Assembly (NCBI GenBank): GCA_003210895.1
Contig: QCUB01000006.1
Location: 1 to 47,303 of the forward strand
Direction of reading: 5' to 3'
From: Prochlorococcus sp. AG-676-M04
GTDB lineage: Bacteria > Cyanobacteriota > Cyanobacteriia > PCC-6307 > Cyanobiaceae
DNA: 47,303 nucleotides
The position numbers and the translations under genes were made by a program. Shown piece by piece: positions 1 to 10,180 of the stretch (position 1 is the first letter of the stretch; each line of letters starts with the position of its first letter). The notes under the pieces are model-generated. The model made no database searches, had not been told where the DNA came from, and worked only from the letters and a program-made list of their open reading frames with translations.

Positions 1-2
1 TA

Positions 3-296
3 CTTAAGGAAAATAATTTTGTAGTTATTGGAATTAGTAAGGATAGCGCTGCTTCACATCAGAAATTCATCGAAAAATTTGACTTACCTTTTGTTCTATT
101 GACTGACCCTGAACCTTTTAAAGTTTCTTCTGATTATGACAGTTATGGCCTTAAAAAATTTATGGGAAAGGAATATATGGGTATGATGAGAAATACTTTT
201 TTAATTGATGCTGAGGGTAAAGTTGAAAAAATTTATTTAAAGGTTAAAGCAGCTGTAATGGCTGACCACATTATTTCAGATTTAGGATTAAGGTAA
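3..296 (+). CDS. Peroxiredoxin, Bcp/AhpC-TSA family (5' end lies outside the window)
   Basis: Open frame from the window start: LKENNFVVIGISKDSAASHQKFIEKFDLPFVLLTDPE...GMMRNTFLIDAEGKVEKIY, typical Bcp C-terminal portion. Confidence 0.9.
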   Translation, partial: LKENNFVVIGISKDSAASHQKFIEKFDLPFVLLTDPEPFKVSSDYDSYGLKKFMGKEYMGMMRNTFLIDAEGKVEKIYLKVKAAVMADHIISDLGLR

Positions 297-301
297 ATAC
301 T

Positions 302-982
302 TTAATTATTGAAGTGTGAAATCATCCCTTGCATAACTAAATTTGGGGCTATAATAATTTCTTTATTTTTTTGCTTTAATATACTACCAATTATTTCAGA
401 ATCTCCTCCGCACATAATTAAAATATCTTTTGCAGGGTCAAATGATGAATTAATTACACCTATAAGAGAATTAGATACTCCTTTTAAAATTGAATCTTCT
501 GTCTTAATTAAAAAATCTTGAATAGGGATATAGTACTTTGTAGGAGCTTTGAGATTCTTAGTATATTGCTCCAAAGATTTAAACTGTGTAAGAAGACCAG
601 GTGCGATTTGCCCCCCGATAACAGAACCATTTGCAGTTAACTTGGTAAGTGATAAAGATGTTCCTAAATCTGCTATTAATAGATCCTTTTGAAGAGGGTT
701 TTCTATTATTTTTAATGCTTCCAAACAACCAAGAGCTCTATCAACCCCAAAATAATTAGGAAGGTTTTTTAATTTAATATCTTGAGTTTTGATTTCATTG
801 TCTTGCTTAAGAGAGAAATCAGGTAATACCCCTACAGATGCCCAAATTAAATTATTTAAATTGATATTTTTGGGTACTTTATTAGTCCTTTTTGTATGGG
901 AGAATCTATACTGATTTTGAAAATTTATTGCCCAATGAAACCTACTATTGCCAACTAATAGAAAATTAATATCTTCGACCAT
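302..982 (-). CDS. coaX: Type III pantothenate kinase
   Basis: DLGTSLSLTKLTANGSVIGGQIAPGL and LIMCGGDSEII motifs. Confidence 0.85.
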   Translation of the reverse strand: MVEDINFLLVGNSRFHWAINFQNQYRFSHTKRTNKVPKNINLNNLIWASVGVLPDFSLKQDNEIKTQDIKLKNLPNYFGVDRALGCLEALKIIENPLQKDLLIADLGTSLSLTKLTANGSVIGGQIAPGLLTQFKSLEQYTKNLKAPTKYYIPIQDFLIKTEDSILKGVSNSLIGVINSSFDPAKDILIMCGGDSEIIGSILKQKNKEIIIAPNLVMQGMISHFNN

Positions 983-999
983 AGTCCTGAAATAAAATT

Positions 1000-1728
1000 T
1001 TAATTTTCAGTATGAATACCACATTCTTGTTTTATTCCGTTAAATCTTGTTGACCTGCCTTCATTATTAGTACTATCAGGAGAGCTAGAATGCCAATCTC
1101 CTACAGTTGAATAACCTTTTAAAAAAAGTGGGTGAGTAGGTAATTGATTTTCTTTCATATAATAAAAAATATCTTTATTTTTCCAGTTTAATAAAGGTCT
1201 TAAAGAAAGTCGTTCGCGTATCATTTCAATAAATTTCATTTTATTTCTATTATCTGTTTGTTCCGATCTCACACCACTCGCCCAGCAATATATATTTTTT
1301 TTATTTAAAGCATTTTCCAAAGGTTTAATTTTTCTTATTTCATGGTATTTATCTAAATCACTAGATTTATTAGTTTCCCAAAGTTTTCCGTATAAGGATT
1401 CCATTCTTGCTGGCGATAGTTCACTTTGTAAAACCTCAATCTCTAAAGATAAATCATTAATTAGTCTCTCTGCATACTTATATGTCTCTGATGGTAAGTA
1501 ACCAGTATCTATCCAAAAAATCTTAATTTTTTTTTGTAGTGAGCATTGATTCACCAAATGTAAAATAACTGATGATTGTATCCCAAAGCTTGTTGTAATA
1601 GCAAAGTGATTATTAAAGTTTTTATAACCCCATAGTAGTATTTCTTTAGGAGTCATATCTTTAAATTTTTTATTATGTCCGTCTAAATTAAGTTGAATAC
1701 TTTCTAGCGTTTTCTCAATCATTATCAA
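1000..1728 (-). CDS. cysH: Phosphoadenylyl-sulfate (PAPS/APS) reductase
   Basis: TTSFGIQSSVILHLV, IFWIDTGYLPSETY, RPLLNW and C-terminal KQECGIHTEN. Confidence 0.93.
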   Translation of the reverse strand: MIMIEKTLESIQLNLDGHNKKFKDMTPKEILLWGYKNFNNHFAITTSFGIQSSVILHLVNQCSLQKKIKIFWIDTGYLPSETYKYAERLINDLSLEIEVLQSELSPARMESLYGKLWETNKSSDLDKYHEIRKIKPLENALNKKNIYCWASGVRSEQTDNRNKMKFIEMIRERLSLRPLLNWKNKDIFYYMKENQLPTHPLFLKGYSTVGDWHSSSPDSTNNEGRSTRFNGIKQECGIHTEN

Positions 1729-1817
1729 AGGTAATTAGGAATTAGAGGTTATTTCGCTCAGTTTGGATATAATTCGTTTAATTTAATAATACATTCAAGT
1801 TTAATAATATATCCTTC

Positions 1818-3002
1818 ATGAAATCAATAAAAAAACCAATAGTAATAGTTGGTGCAGGCTTTGGTGGTATGACAGTTGCTTCACATTTAAAGAGACTAAA
1901 TCCTTCTTTACCAATTCTAGTAGTTGATTCTGAAGAAAAGTTTGTATTTAAACCTTTGATGTATGAAGTTTTAAGTGAAGAATTACAAATGTGGGAAGCT
2001 GCTCCTGAATTTGCAAATATATTTTCTAATTTAGGTATAACTTTTCTAAGAAATTGTTTAACTAAAATTAGATTTGACGAAAATATTCTTGAATTTAATG
2101 ACGATTTAAATTTAGGTTATGAATTTTTGATTCTTTGTACAGGATCTTTATCTAGTACTTTCTCAATTAAAGGTGTGGATGAAAATTGTTATTTTTTTAA
2201 TAATATAAATGACCTTAAGAAATTAAAAACTTCTTTACAAAAAATCGAGAATAATAAAATTAAGAAAAACTTATTTATAGTTGGAGCCGGTCCTTCTGGT
2301 GTAGAAATTGCCTGTAAAGTTGACGATATATATAAAAATAAATTTGATATTACTATTATTGAAAGGTCTAATGAGATTTTAAGTAATAATAAGATTTTTA
2401 ATCGAGAAGAAGCTGAGAAAGCCTTAGAAAGGAGAAAAATTAATCTTCTTTTAAACTCATCTGTAAAGGAAATTTCAGATCAAAAAATTATTATTCTCAA
2501 TGATTCAGAGATAAAAGACTTAGATCAGGATGTTGTTATTTGGACTGCCGGTGTGAAACCTAACTTACTTTATATTGACGAGAAAGTAAAACAAATAAAC
2601 GGAAGAATTTTAGTGAATGAAAAATTTCAGATAGATAATTTTATAAATTCTTTTGCTATTGGTGATATTTCAATTATTAAAGGCATGGAAGATTTACCTT
2701 TGACGGCACAAGTTGCTATGCAACAAGGAAATCATCTCGCTAAAAATATGGAACTACTTTTTCAAGAAAAAGAACTTTTGCCTTTTGAATTCCAAGATAA
2801 TGGTGAAATGATTAGTTTAGGAATTGGGGAAGCATCAATTTCTGCTCTAGGTGTGACTTTATCAGGGAAATTAGCATTTGAGGCAAGAAGATTAATATAT
2901 GCTTCAAAATTGCCTGCTATTAGTAAAAGCTTACAATCTACAGCTTCTTGGTTATTTCAAAAAAAATCTATTTTGAATAAAGTTATTAATAAAACACCAT
3001 AA
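1818..3002 (+). CDS. Type II NAD(P)H dehydrogenase (NDH-2)
   Basis: GAGFGGMTVASHL and VGAGPSGVEIACKV dinucleotide-binding motifs; VIWTAGVKPN; FAIGDIS. Confidence 0.88.
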   Translation: MKSIKKPIVIVGAGFGGMTVASHLKRLNPSLPILVVDSEEKFVFKPLMYEVLSEELQMWEAAPEFANIFSNLGITFLRNCLTKIRFDENILEFNDDLNLGYEFLILCTGSLSSTFSIKGVDENCYFFNNINDLKKLKTSLQKIENNKIKKNLFIVGAGPSGVEIACKVDDIYKNKFDITIIERSNEILSNNKIFNREEAEKALERRKINLLLNSSVKEISDQKIIILNDSEIKDLDQDVVIWTAGVKPNLLYIDEKVKQINGRILVNEKFQIDNFINSFAIGDISIIKGMEDLPLTAQVAMQQGNHLAKNMELLFQEKELLPFEFQDNGEMISLGIGEASISALGVTLSGKLAFEARRLIYASKLPAISKSLQSTASWLFQKKSILNKVINKTP

Positions 3003-3061
3003 ATAAGTTTAAACTTTTTTGGAATATTGTTTATAGGTATATTGAGTTAAATAAGTTTAAT

Positions 3062-4870
3062 ATGAATCTAATTTCTTTTTTTAGTAATAATTTCGATGCT
3101 TTAATAACAGTATTAGTTTTGTTTCTATCATTAATCTTATTTATAAGAAATACCATTGCGCCTGAATTAACTGGATTATTATGCGTTGGAATATTTATTG
3201 TAACTGGAGTACTAACCCCTGAAAAAGCTCTGAGTGGTTTTGGAAGCCCATCTTTAATAACTTTAATGGGTTTATTTGCAGTTTCATCTGCATTATTCAA
3301 AAGTGGCGCTTTAGACAGAGTAAGAGAGCTTATATCTTCTGAAAATATTAAAACACCTAGAAAATTAATCTCACTTATAACTTTTTTAATAGCTCCAATA
3401 TCTGGAATTGTTCCTAATACCCCTGTTGTAGCATCTCTTTTACCCTTGATTGAAGGTTGGTGTGAACGGCGCAATATTTCACCTTCTAAAGTACTTTTAC
3501 CATTATCTTTCGCAACTTTATTAGGAGGTACACTTACACTATTAGGTAGCTCGGTAAATCTTTTAGTTAGTGATATTAGTCAGCAATTAGGCTATGGTCC
3601 TCTTGAATTATTTAGCTTAACTTCAATAGGGATTCCAGTTTGGTTAATAGGCACAATGTATATGATCTTAGTCTCTGATTTACTTTTACCTGATAGAGGA
3701 AGAAATAAAGATTTTATTAAAAATGGTAATATGAATATTTATTTTACAGAAGTTACTATTCCTTTTTCCTCAGAATTAGTGGGACAATCTGTCAGAAATA
3801 GTAGATTACAAAGACGATTTGATGTTGATGTTCTTGAGTTGCAAAGGAATGGAAAAGTTATACTACCTCCTCTGGCAGATCGAAAATTTGAACCTGAAGA
3901 TAGGTTAATAGTACGTGTTACGCGGGCAGACTTATTGCGATTACAACAAGAACATACAATTTTATTAGCTGAAAATAAGGAACCTTTAGGAGGTACTAGT
4001 GTTCTTTCTAATGAAGAAGGTACAAAAACGTTTGAAGCATTGTTACCTGCAGGATCAACATTAGCAGGAGCAAGCTTGAGAGAACTCAGATTTAGGCAAC
4101 GCCATAATGCAACCGTTTTAGCCCTTCGCAGAGGTCAACAAACTGTTCAGGAAAGATTAGGTGAAGCTGTCTTGAGAGCAGGCGATGTATTATTACTTCA
4201 GGCACCTCTGGATTCAATAAGAGGTTTACAAGCAAGTAATGACTTATTAATTTTGGATCAATTTGAAGATGATTTACCAGTTTTAATTAGAAAACCAATT
4301 GCCATTGCAATCGCAATTGGTATGGTTCTGTTGCCCTCTTTATCTAATATTCCCTTAGTAGGTTCAGTACTTCTAGCAGTTATAGCGATGGTTGCTTGTG
4401 GATGTTTGCGTCCCGCAGAAATTCAAAGATCAATTAGGCTTGATATTATTTTATTATTGGGATCATTATCTAGTTTCAGTGTAGCTATGCAAGTTACTGG
4501 CTTAGCCGATTTAATAGCGATAAATTTGAATTTTGTTTTAAATGGGTTGCCTCTCTATTTTGCTTTAATGGTAATTTTTGTAGCTACTGTATTGCTTACT
4601 CAATTTATAAGCAATGCTGCTTCTGTTGCGTTGATATTGCCTGTAGCTATACAGTTTTCCAGTGTTCTGGGGATCTCACCAAATGCCTTGATTATGCTTG
4701 TATTGTTCGGTGCAAGTCAATCTTTCTTAACTCCAATGGGTTATCAAACAAATTTAATGGTGTATGGGCCTGGACGATACAAATTTTTTGATATTGCGAA
4801 ATACGGCGCTGGTTTAACACTTATAATGTCTTTAACAGTACCGGCTTTGATAATTTTAAATTTTAATTAA
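3062..4870 (+). CDS. SLC13/DASS-type anion:sodium symporter with central TrkA-C (RCK-C) domains
   Basis: Multiple TM segments, FGSPSLITLMGLFAVSSAL, PNTPVVASLLP, two RCK-C-like segments in the middle, TQFISNAASVALILPVA. Confidence 0.88.
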   Translation: MNLISFFSNNFDALITVLVLFLSLILFIRNTIAPELTGLLCVGIFIVTGVLTPEKALSGFGSPSLITLMGLFAVSSALFKSGALDRVRELISSENIKTPRKLISLITFLIAPISGIVPNTPVVASLLPLIEGWCERRNISPSKVLLPLSFATLLGGTLTLLGSSVNLLVSDISQQLGYGPLELFSLTSIGIPVWLIGTMYMILVSDLLLPDRGRNKDFIKNGNMNIYFTEVTIPFSSELVGQSVRNSRLQRRFDVDVLELQRNGKVILPPLADRKFEPEDRLIVRVTRADLLRLQQEHTILLAENKEPLGGTSVLSNEEGTKTFEALLPAGSTLAGASLRELRFRQRHNATVLALRRGQQTVQERLGEAVLRAGDVLLLQAPLDSIRGLQASNDLLILDQFEDDLPVLIRKPIAIAIAIGMVLLPSLSNIPLVGSVLLAVIAMVACGCLRPAEIQRSIRLDIILLLGSLSSFSVAMQVTGLADLIAINLNFVLNGLPLYFALMVIFVATVLLTQFISNAASVALILPVAIQFSSVLGISPNALIMLVLFGASQSFLTPMGYQTNLMVYGPGRYKFFDIAKYGAGLTLIMSLTVPALIILNFN

Positions 4871-4879
4871 ATAAATAAA

Positions 4880-6283
4880 GTGAAAATAAAGAACGTAGTT
4901 TATAAATTAAAAGAAATATACAGAAAGTTATCTGTACCTCAATTCACAATTGTCACAGGATTACTTATTATTTTTTTTGGGACCCTAATTTTAAGTTCCC
5001 CATTATGTTCTTCATCAGATGTGGGATTGTGGGAGGCATTCTTTACATCAACTTCTGCAATAACTGTAACGGGGTTAACTATTATTGATGTAGGGGTTGA
5101 TTTAAATATTTGTGGACAAATTTTATTAGCCTTTATGCTTTTATCAGGTGGTTTAGGCTTGATGGCTATTACTACTTTTTTACAAGGTTTTGTAGTCAAA
5201 GGGACTCAGCTTAGAACTAGATTGGATAAAGGTAAGACTCTCGATGAATTTGGGGTTGGAGGAATAGGTAGAACTTTTCAAAGTATTGCTATTACTGCAA
5301 TATCTATTATTACTTTTGGAGCAATAGTATTATACTTTTTTGGTTTTTTTGACATTCAAAATAATTGGGAAAGACTTTGGTCCTCAATTTTTCATAGCAT
5401 TTCTGCATATAACAATGCAGGTTTTTCTTTATGGTCTAACAGCTTAGAAGACTATCGATCTAATTTTGTGGTTAATATTGTATTTATCTTTTTAATAGTT
5501 ATGGGTGGACTTGGTTGGAGAGTGATTGACGATATATGGAGTAATAGAAAAAATCTTTCATATAAAAAATTGAGTCTTCATTCTCGTCTAGTTATTAGGA
5601 CAACTTTTTCCTTAATAATTTTTGGATCAATAGGTTTTTTCGTAACAGAGACATTATTAAATAGTCAAATTTTTAGTGATCTAAATTTCTTTGAGAAAAT
5701 ATTATCATCTATTTTTGAAACTGTTAGTGCGAGAACAGCAGGATTTACAAATTTTCCAATATCTTTAAATTCAATCTCAGATACTGGTCTTTTGTTATTG
5801 ATGACATTAATGTTTATTGGGGCAAGCACAGGTGGTACAGGTGGAGGAATAAAAACTACAACTTTTATTGCTTTAATGGCTGCAACGAGATCAACGTTAA
5901 GGGGACAGAAAGATGTAATTATTAGTAATAGATTGATTTCAGATAAAGTTATTTTAAAAGCAGTCGGGATAACTGTTGGTTCTTTACTTTTTGTGCTTTT
6001 AATGGCTATGTTACTTAGTACTACTAATACTTTTATTAAAAAGGAATCATTTACATTTCTAGAAATCCTTTTTACTTGTATTTCTGCATTCGCAACAGTA
6101 GGATTTGATATCGGTTTAACAGCAAAATTAAATCATTTTGGTCAATTTATTTTAATTATTGGTATGTTCGTAGGAAGACTTGGTATCCTTTTGCTTTTAA
6201 GTGCTCTTTGGCAGGCTCTGTATAAGAGTAGAATAGATAGGCAAAAAAGAATTGGCTATCCAAAAGCCGATCTTTATGTTTAG
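4880..6283 (+). CDS. ktrB: K+ uptake channel subunit, TrkH/KtrB family
   Basis: Repeated pore motifs (SAITVTGL, SAYNNAGF, SARTAGFTN, SAFATVGF); GTOG start (gtgaaaataaag) followed immediately by ktrA. Confidence 0.88.
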   Translation: MKIKNVVYKLKEIYRKLSVPQFTIVTGLLIIFFGTLILSSPLCSSSDVGLWEAFFTSTSAITVTGLTIIDVGVDLNICGQILLAFMLLSGGLGLMAITTFLQGFVVKGTQLRTRLDKGKTLDEFGVGGIGRTFQSIAITAISIITFGAIVLYFFGFFDIQNNWERLWSSIFHSISAYNNAGFSLWSNSLEDYRSNFVVNIVFIFLIVMGGLGWRVIDDIWSNRKNLSYKKLSLHSRLVIRTTFSLIIFGSIGFFVTETLLNSQIFSDLNFFEKILSSIFETVSARTAGFTNFPISLNSISDTGLLLLMTLMFIGASTGGTGGGIKTTTFIALMAATRSTLRGQKDVIISNRLISDKVILKAVGITVGSLLFVLLMAMLLSTTNTFIKKESFTFLEILFTCISAFATVGFDIGLTAKLNHFGQFILIIGMFVGRLGILLLLSALWQALYKSRIDRQKRIGYPKADLYV

Positions 6284-6302
6284 CCTTTACTAAAAATTTA
6301 TT

Positions 6303-7007
6303 ATGGCTGATTGGTGGCAATGGTCTGCAAAAAAACAAGAGGAAGCTCTAACTTTTGCAGTTGTAGGAGTTGGTAGATTTGGAACGGCTGTTTGTAGAGA
6401 ACTTATACATAATGGAGTAGAAGTTTTAGCTGCAGACTCTTCAGAAAAGGCGATTGATGATTTAAGACAATTAGAACCTTCCATAGAGGCGAGGGTAATA
6501 GACTGTACAGATGAAGAATCTATGAAAGAATCAGGTATTTTGGAAATGAATACAGTTGTAGTGGGTATTAGCGAGCCAATTGAAGCAAGTATTACTACTA
6601 CTCTTATTACTAAGGATAGTGAGGGATCAAAAGTAAAAAGAGTAATCGCAAGAGCAACGAGTGATTTACATGAAAAGATGTTAAAAAGAGTAGGAGCTGA
6701 TAAAGTTGTCTTCCCTTCTAGAATGCAAGGTGAAAGATTAGGTTTAGAACTTGTTAGACCCAACCTTATTGAAAGATTAGAATTGGATAATCAAACTGGA
6801 ATAGATGAAATAACTGTTCCAGAGGAATTTATTGGTAGATCTTTAAGAGATTTAAATTTAAGAAAGAATTATTTAGTTAATGTTCTTGCTGCTGGCCCTC
6901 CAGAACAATTAACAGTAAATCCTCCTGCAAAATATATACTCGAGAGAGGAAATATTTTGGTAGTTATGGGAAAAACTGTAGATTTACAAAAACTACCTCA
7001 AAATTAA
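6303..7007 (+). CDS. ktrA: K+ uptake regulatory RCK subunit, TrkA/KtrA family
   Basis: AVVGVGRFGTAVCREL NAD-binding motif; C-terminal RCK-C; directly downstream of ktrB. Confidence 0.9.
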   Translation: MADWWQWSAKKQEEALTFAVVGVGRFGTAVCRELIHNGVEVLAADSSEKAIDDLRQLEPSIEARVIDCTDEESMKESGILEMNTVVVGISEPIEASITTTLITKDSEGSKVKRVIARATSDLHEKMLKRVGADKVVFPSRMQGERLGLELVRPNLIERLELDNQTGIDEITVPEEFIGRSLRDLNLRKNYLVNVLAAGPPEQLTVNPPAKYILERGNILVVMGKTVDLQKLPQN

Positions 7008-7312
7008 TTATTATCCGATTTTTTAATATATCTAATCCTTTGAGGAGCCCCTTTTAATCTTTTAATACTTTGTCTTTCTAATGTATCTCTAAAATTATCG
7101 GTATTAATATTTGAATCTGAGGTCAGAGATTTGGACTCTCTTTCAAAACGATTTTTAATTCCTTCTTGAATCAAAACCTTTGCCATATTACTTATAGTTC
7201 TTGATTCATTCTCAGCTAAAATGGTTAGTTTTTCACAAACTAATTCTGGAATAACTACTTGTATTCTCGGGGATTTGGGCTTCCCGTTAGTTGAGTTTTG
7301 GCGGGTTGCCAT
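7004..7312 (-). CDS. Ribbon-helix-helix (CopG-like) domain protein
   Basis: PRIQVVIPELVCEKLTILAENESRTISNMAKVLIQEGIK resembles an RHH fold; ends convergently overlapping ktrA by 4 bp. Confidence 0.6.
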   Translation of the reverse strand: MATRQNSTNGKPKSPRIQVVIPELVCEKLTILAENESRTISNMAKVLIQEGIKNRFERESKSLTSDSNINTDNFRDTLERQSIKRLKGAPQRIRYIKKSDNN

Positions 7313-7428
7313 TAGTCAAACTTCATAACTGTTACTTATAAGTATACACAGTTAGTCAAGGGTAGTATCTTTGTGTATATTAATAGTAAGGATATAAGCC
7401 ATTGATTAATTAGTTCCTTGCTTACATT

Positions 7429-7767
7429 ATGAAAAATTCAAGAAAACTTGAGTCATCTCAAAGATCAACAATTGACAAAAAGAACAAAAAACTAAGCCAA
7501 TCTGATTCTTTAAATAATGAAAATAATGATGTATTAGTATCCGCAGTGATTAGTCCATATTTATTGACACATCTGCATCAAATTCTTCAGCGTTCTGAAT
7601 ATTATGCTAAGAAAGATGGAAGAATATCTCATGCAGCTAATTTTGCAAAGCTCAGAAAAGTTTTATGTTCAGATGCAAGAAGTATGGCAGATGCCTCAGC
7701 TAAAGAAATAAATGATGCTGATCATGATTTATCTATAAATAAATATAATGAACAAAATGTAGCGTGA
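7429..7767 (+). CDS. Hypothetical protein
   Basis: 112-aa ORF with plausible start; no recognised motif. Confidence 0.7.
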   Translation: MKNSRKLESSQRSTIDKKNKKLSQSDSLNNENNDVLVSAVISPYLLTHLHQILQRSEYYAKKDGRISHAANFAKLRKVLCSDARSMADASAKEINDADHDLSINKYNEQNVA

Positions 7768-7799
7768 GGTAATAGTCTATTGATATGAATACATGAAAG

Positions 7800-8033
7800 A
7801 TGATGACTAGTAATGTTGAAAAACTCTATAATTTAATTGCAGAGGATTCAAGAAAAAAACAAAGTTTATTTTTGATGGCCCTAAATAATCCAAAATCAGC
7901 TTTGGAAAAAATTTGTGAGATTGGTAGAGAACAAGATATTCAGGTTACTAAAGAAGAGGTTGTAGAATATTTGTCTACTATTGATGATGATGCAACTAAA
8001 TTATGGCTGATTAAGGCTCGAGGTGGTCTTTAG
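7800..8033 (+). CDS. Hypothetical small protein, possibly Nif11-like leader-type fold
   Basis: 77-aa ORF; helical N-terminal pattern NPKSALEKICEIGREQDIQVTKEEVVEYL. Confidence 0.6.
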   Translation: MMTSNVEKLYNLIAEDSRKKQSLFLMALNNPKSALEKICEIGREQDIQVTKEEVVEYLSTIDDDATKLWLIKARGGL

Positions 8034-8171
8034 TAAAGTTTCTTGATTATTTATTGGTGTTATTCTTCTGTTATATCCTCCACCGCCAGCTAATGTCCAA
8101 AAAAACCAATAACTTGGTATTGCTAATGCCGCAGCTATGAAAATTACTACGATTTGTTCTATTCTTTTCAT
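8001..8171 (-). CDS. Small membrane protein (56 aa), hypothetical
   Basis: Below ORF-track cutoff. Translation MKRIEQIVVIFIAAALAIPSYWFFWTLAGGGGYNRRITPINNQETLLKTTSSLNQP; single TM; converges with 7800..8033. Confidence 0.6.
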   Translation of the reverse strand: MKRIEQIVVIFIAAALAIPSYWFFWTLAGGGGYNRRITPINNQETLLKTTSSLNQP

Positions 8172-8241
8172 ATCATAATTTTATTCCACAATAATTTTTT
8201 TTGGTCAAAAGTCTTTTATTTTGTAAATTCAATTTTTTAAA

Positions 8242-9864
8242 GTGATTAGATTTGATAACGTAAGCAAAATTTATTCTACTGATGTTGTTCTAAAAAACAT
8301 TACTTGGGAGATTAGGAAGGGAGAAAAGATAGGCTTAGTTGGTTCTAATGGAGCAGGGAAATCGACTCAATTTAAAATATTAATTGGTGAGGAAGATCAA
8401 ACGAGTGGATTAGTTCTTAAGGAAGGAAGTCCCAAAATTTCCCACTTAAAACAGGAATTAGATTGTAATTTAAGTCTTACAGTCAGAGAGGAACTAGAAA
8501 GCTCTTTTAGAGATATTCAATTAGTTTCAAATAAACTTTTAGAGATTGAAAATAAAATGAAACTTTTAGAGGCTACCAAGGATTCTGAAAAACTTGACCA
8601 CCTTGTAAATCAACTAGCAATATATCAAGAAAAATTTGAAGCTTTAGGTGGCTATCAGATGCAGGCAGAAGTAGAAAAGATATTGCCAAAACTAGGGTTT
8701 ACACAAGAAGATGCTGACAAATTAGTTGGAAATTTCTCAGGGGGTTGGCAGATGAAGGTAGCTCTTGGAAAAATTATTTTGCAAAAACCTGATTTGCTTT
8801 TACTTGATGAGCCTACAAATCATTTAGATTTGGACACAATTTTTTGGCTAGAGGAATATTTAATCTCTTTAAAAATAGCAATTATATTAATTAGTCATGA
8901 TAGATATTTTTTAGATAAATTATGTAAAAAGACTATTTTTATAGAAAGAGGAATTTCAGAAACATATAATGGTAATTATTCTTTTTTTGTAGAGCAGAAA
9001 TCTTTAAATGAAGAATCTCAAACTAAAGCTTTTGAGTTGCAGCAAAAAGAGATTGAAATACAAAAAAAGTATATTGAAAGATTTCGCGCTAGTGCAACAA
9101 GAAGTACTCAGGCTAAAAGTAGAGAGAAGCAATTAAAAAAGATTATAAAAATTGACTCACCTATTTCAAGACTAAAAAGTCCATCTTTTAATTTTCCAGA
9201 ATGTCCTCGCTCTGGTAAATCAGTTCTTCAAATTAAGAATTTATCTCATAGCTTTGAAAAGAAAATACTATTATTAGATGTTAATTTGAAGGTTTCTGCT
9301 GGAGAAAAAATCGCAATATTAGGACCTAATGGATGTGGTAAATCTACTTTGCTTAAGTTAATTATGAAAAAAATAGAACCTGAGATTGGAGAAGTTAATA
9401 TAGGCAAACACAACATAATTACAAGTTATTATGAGCAAAATCAAGCTGAAGCCCTTTCTGTCGAAAAACAGGTTATTGAATTAATTTATTCAAAAGCAAC
9501 AGACTGGTCTCAACAAAAAGTAAGGACATATTTAGGAAGTTTTGGCTTTCATAATAATGCTGTCTTTAAATATGTTAAACAACTTAGTGGGGGAGAGAAA
9601 GCAAGATTAGCATTGGCTTTGATGATTATGACCCCAAGCAATTTTTTACTACTTGATGAACCTACAAATCATTTAGATCTTCAATCAAAAGAAAATCTCG
9701 AAGTAGCAATTAATAATTATGACGGCACAGTATTTCTTATTTCTCACGATAGATATTTTATTTCTAAAGTTGCAAATAGAATTATTGAAATTAAAGACTC
9801 TCAATTATTCTCTTTTAATGGCAATTATGAATATTATTTGGAGAAAAAAAAGATTAAAAAATAG
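8242..9864 (+). CDS. ABC-F family duplicated ATPase
   Basis: Two Walker A (GSNGAGKST, GPNGCGKST), two LSGGE/FSGGW signatures, two LLLDEPTNHLD; GTG start. Confidence 0.92.
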   Translation: MIRFDNVSKIYSTDVVLKNITWEIRKGEKIGLVGSNGAGKSTQFKILIGEEDQTSGLVLKEGSPKISHLKQELDCNLSLTVREELESSFRDIQLVSNKLLEIENKMKLLEATKDSEKLDHLVNQLAIYQEKFEALGGYQMQAEVEKILPKLGFTQEDADKLVGNFSGGWQMKVALGKIILQKPDLLLLDEPTNHLDLDTIFWLEEYLISLKIAIILISHDRYFLDKLCKKTIFIERGISETYNGNYSFFVEQKSLNEESQTKAFELQQKEIEIQKKYIERFRASATRSTQAKSREKQLKKIIKIDSPISRLKSPSFNFPECPRSGKSVLQIKNLSHSFEKKILLLDVNLKVSAGEKIAILGPNGCGKSTLLKLIMKKIEPEIGEVNIGKHNIITSYYEQNQAEALSVEKQVIELIYSKATDWSQQKVRTYLGSFGFHNNAVFKYVKQLSGGEKARLALALMIMTPSNFLLLDEPTNHLDLQSKENLEVAINNYDGTVFLISHDRYFISKVANRIIEIKDSQLFSFNGNYEYYLEKKKIKK

Positions 9865-10032
9865 CTATATAAAATGATCTATTTAAGTATTTTTTCTTAT
9901 TTTTTTTAAGTTAATAAGCATTGTTTTTAGAAAACTTTACAAACCTCTAGGCAAGATCACTTATTTATCTTTACATACTTCAGGGCTTTGCTTAATGTAA
10001 TAACTACGAATTTATTTTTATATACAATACTT

Positions 10033-10176
10033 ATGAAAAAGTATGAATTAAAAGAAGGTAATTATTTTACTTCTGATCCAGTAGAAAGTTATTTTGAGTG
10101 TATTTCTAGTTGTGATATTACTGATGGTGTTTGTATCTCTAAATGTGTAGAAATACTTAGAGATGATGAAAGTTAA
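10033..10176 (+). CDS. Small Cys-containing hypothetical protein (47 aa)
   Basis: MKKYELKEGNYFTSDPVESYFECISSCDITDGVCISKCVEILRDDES; ATG at 10033 preferred over track start 9988. Confidence 0.6.
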   Translation: MKKYELKEGNYFTSDPVESYFECISSCDITDGVCISKCVEILRDDES

Positions 10177-10180
10177 AAAA

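Noticed and set aside
309-521. Plus-strand 70-aa ORF
   Set aside because: Antisense to coaX; no independent coding support.
3031-3474. Minus-strand 147-aa ORF
   Set aside because: Antisense to the convincing SLC13 transporter; composition looks like a shadow frame.
4939-5199. Minus-strand 86-aa ORF
   Set aside because: Antisense within ktrB.
6290-6763. Minus-strand 157-aa ORF (and 6156..6338)
   Set aside because: Antisense to ktrA/ktrB, whose protein motifs are unambiguous.
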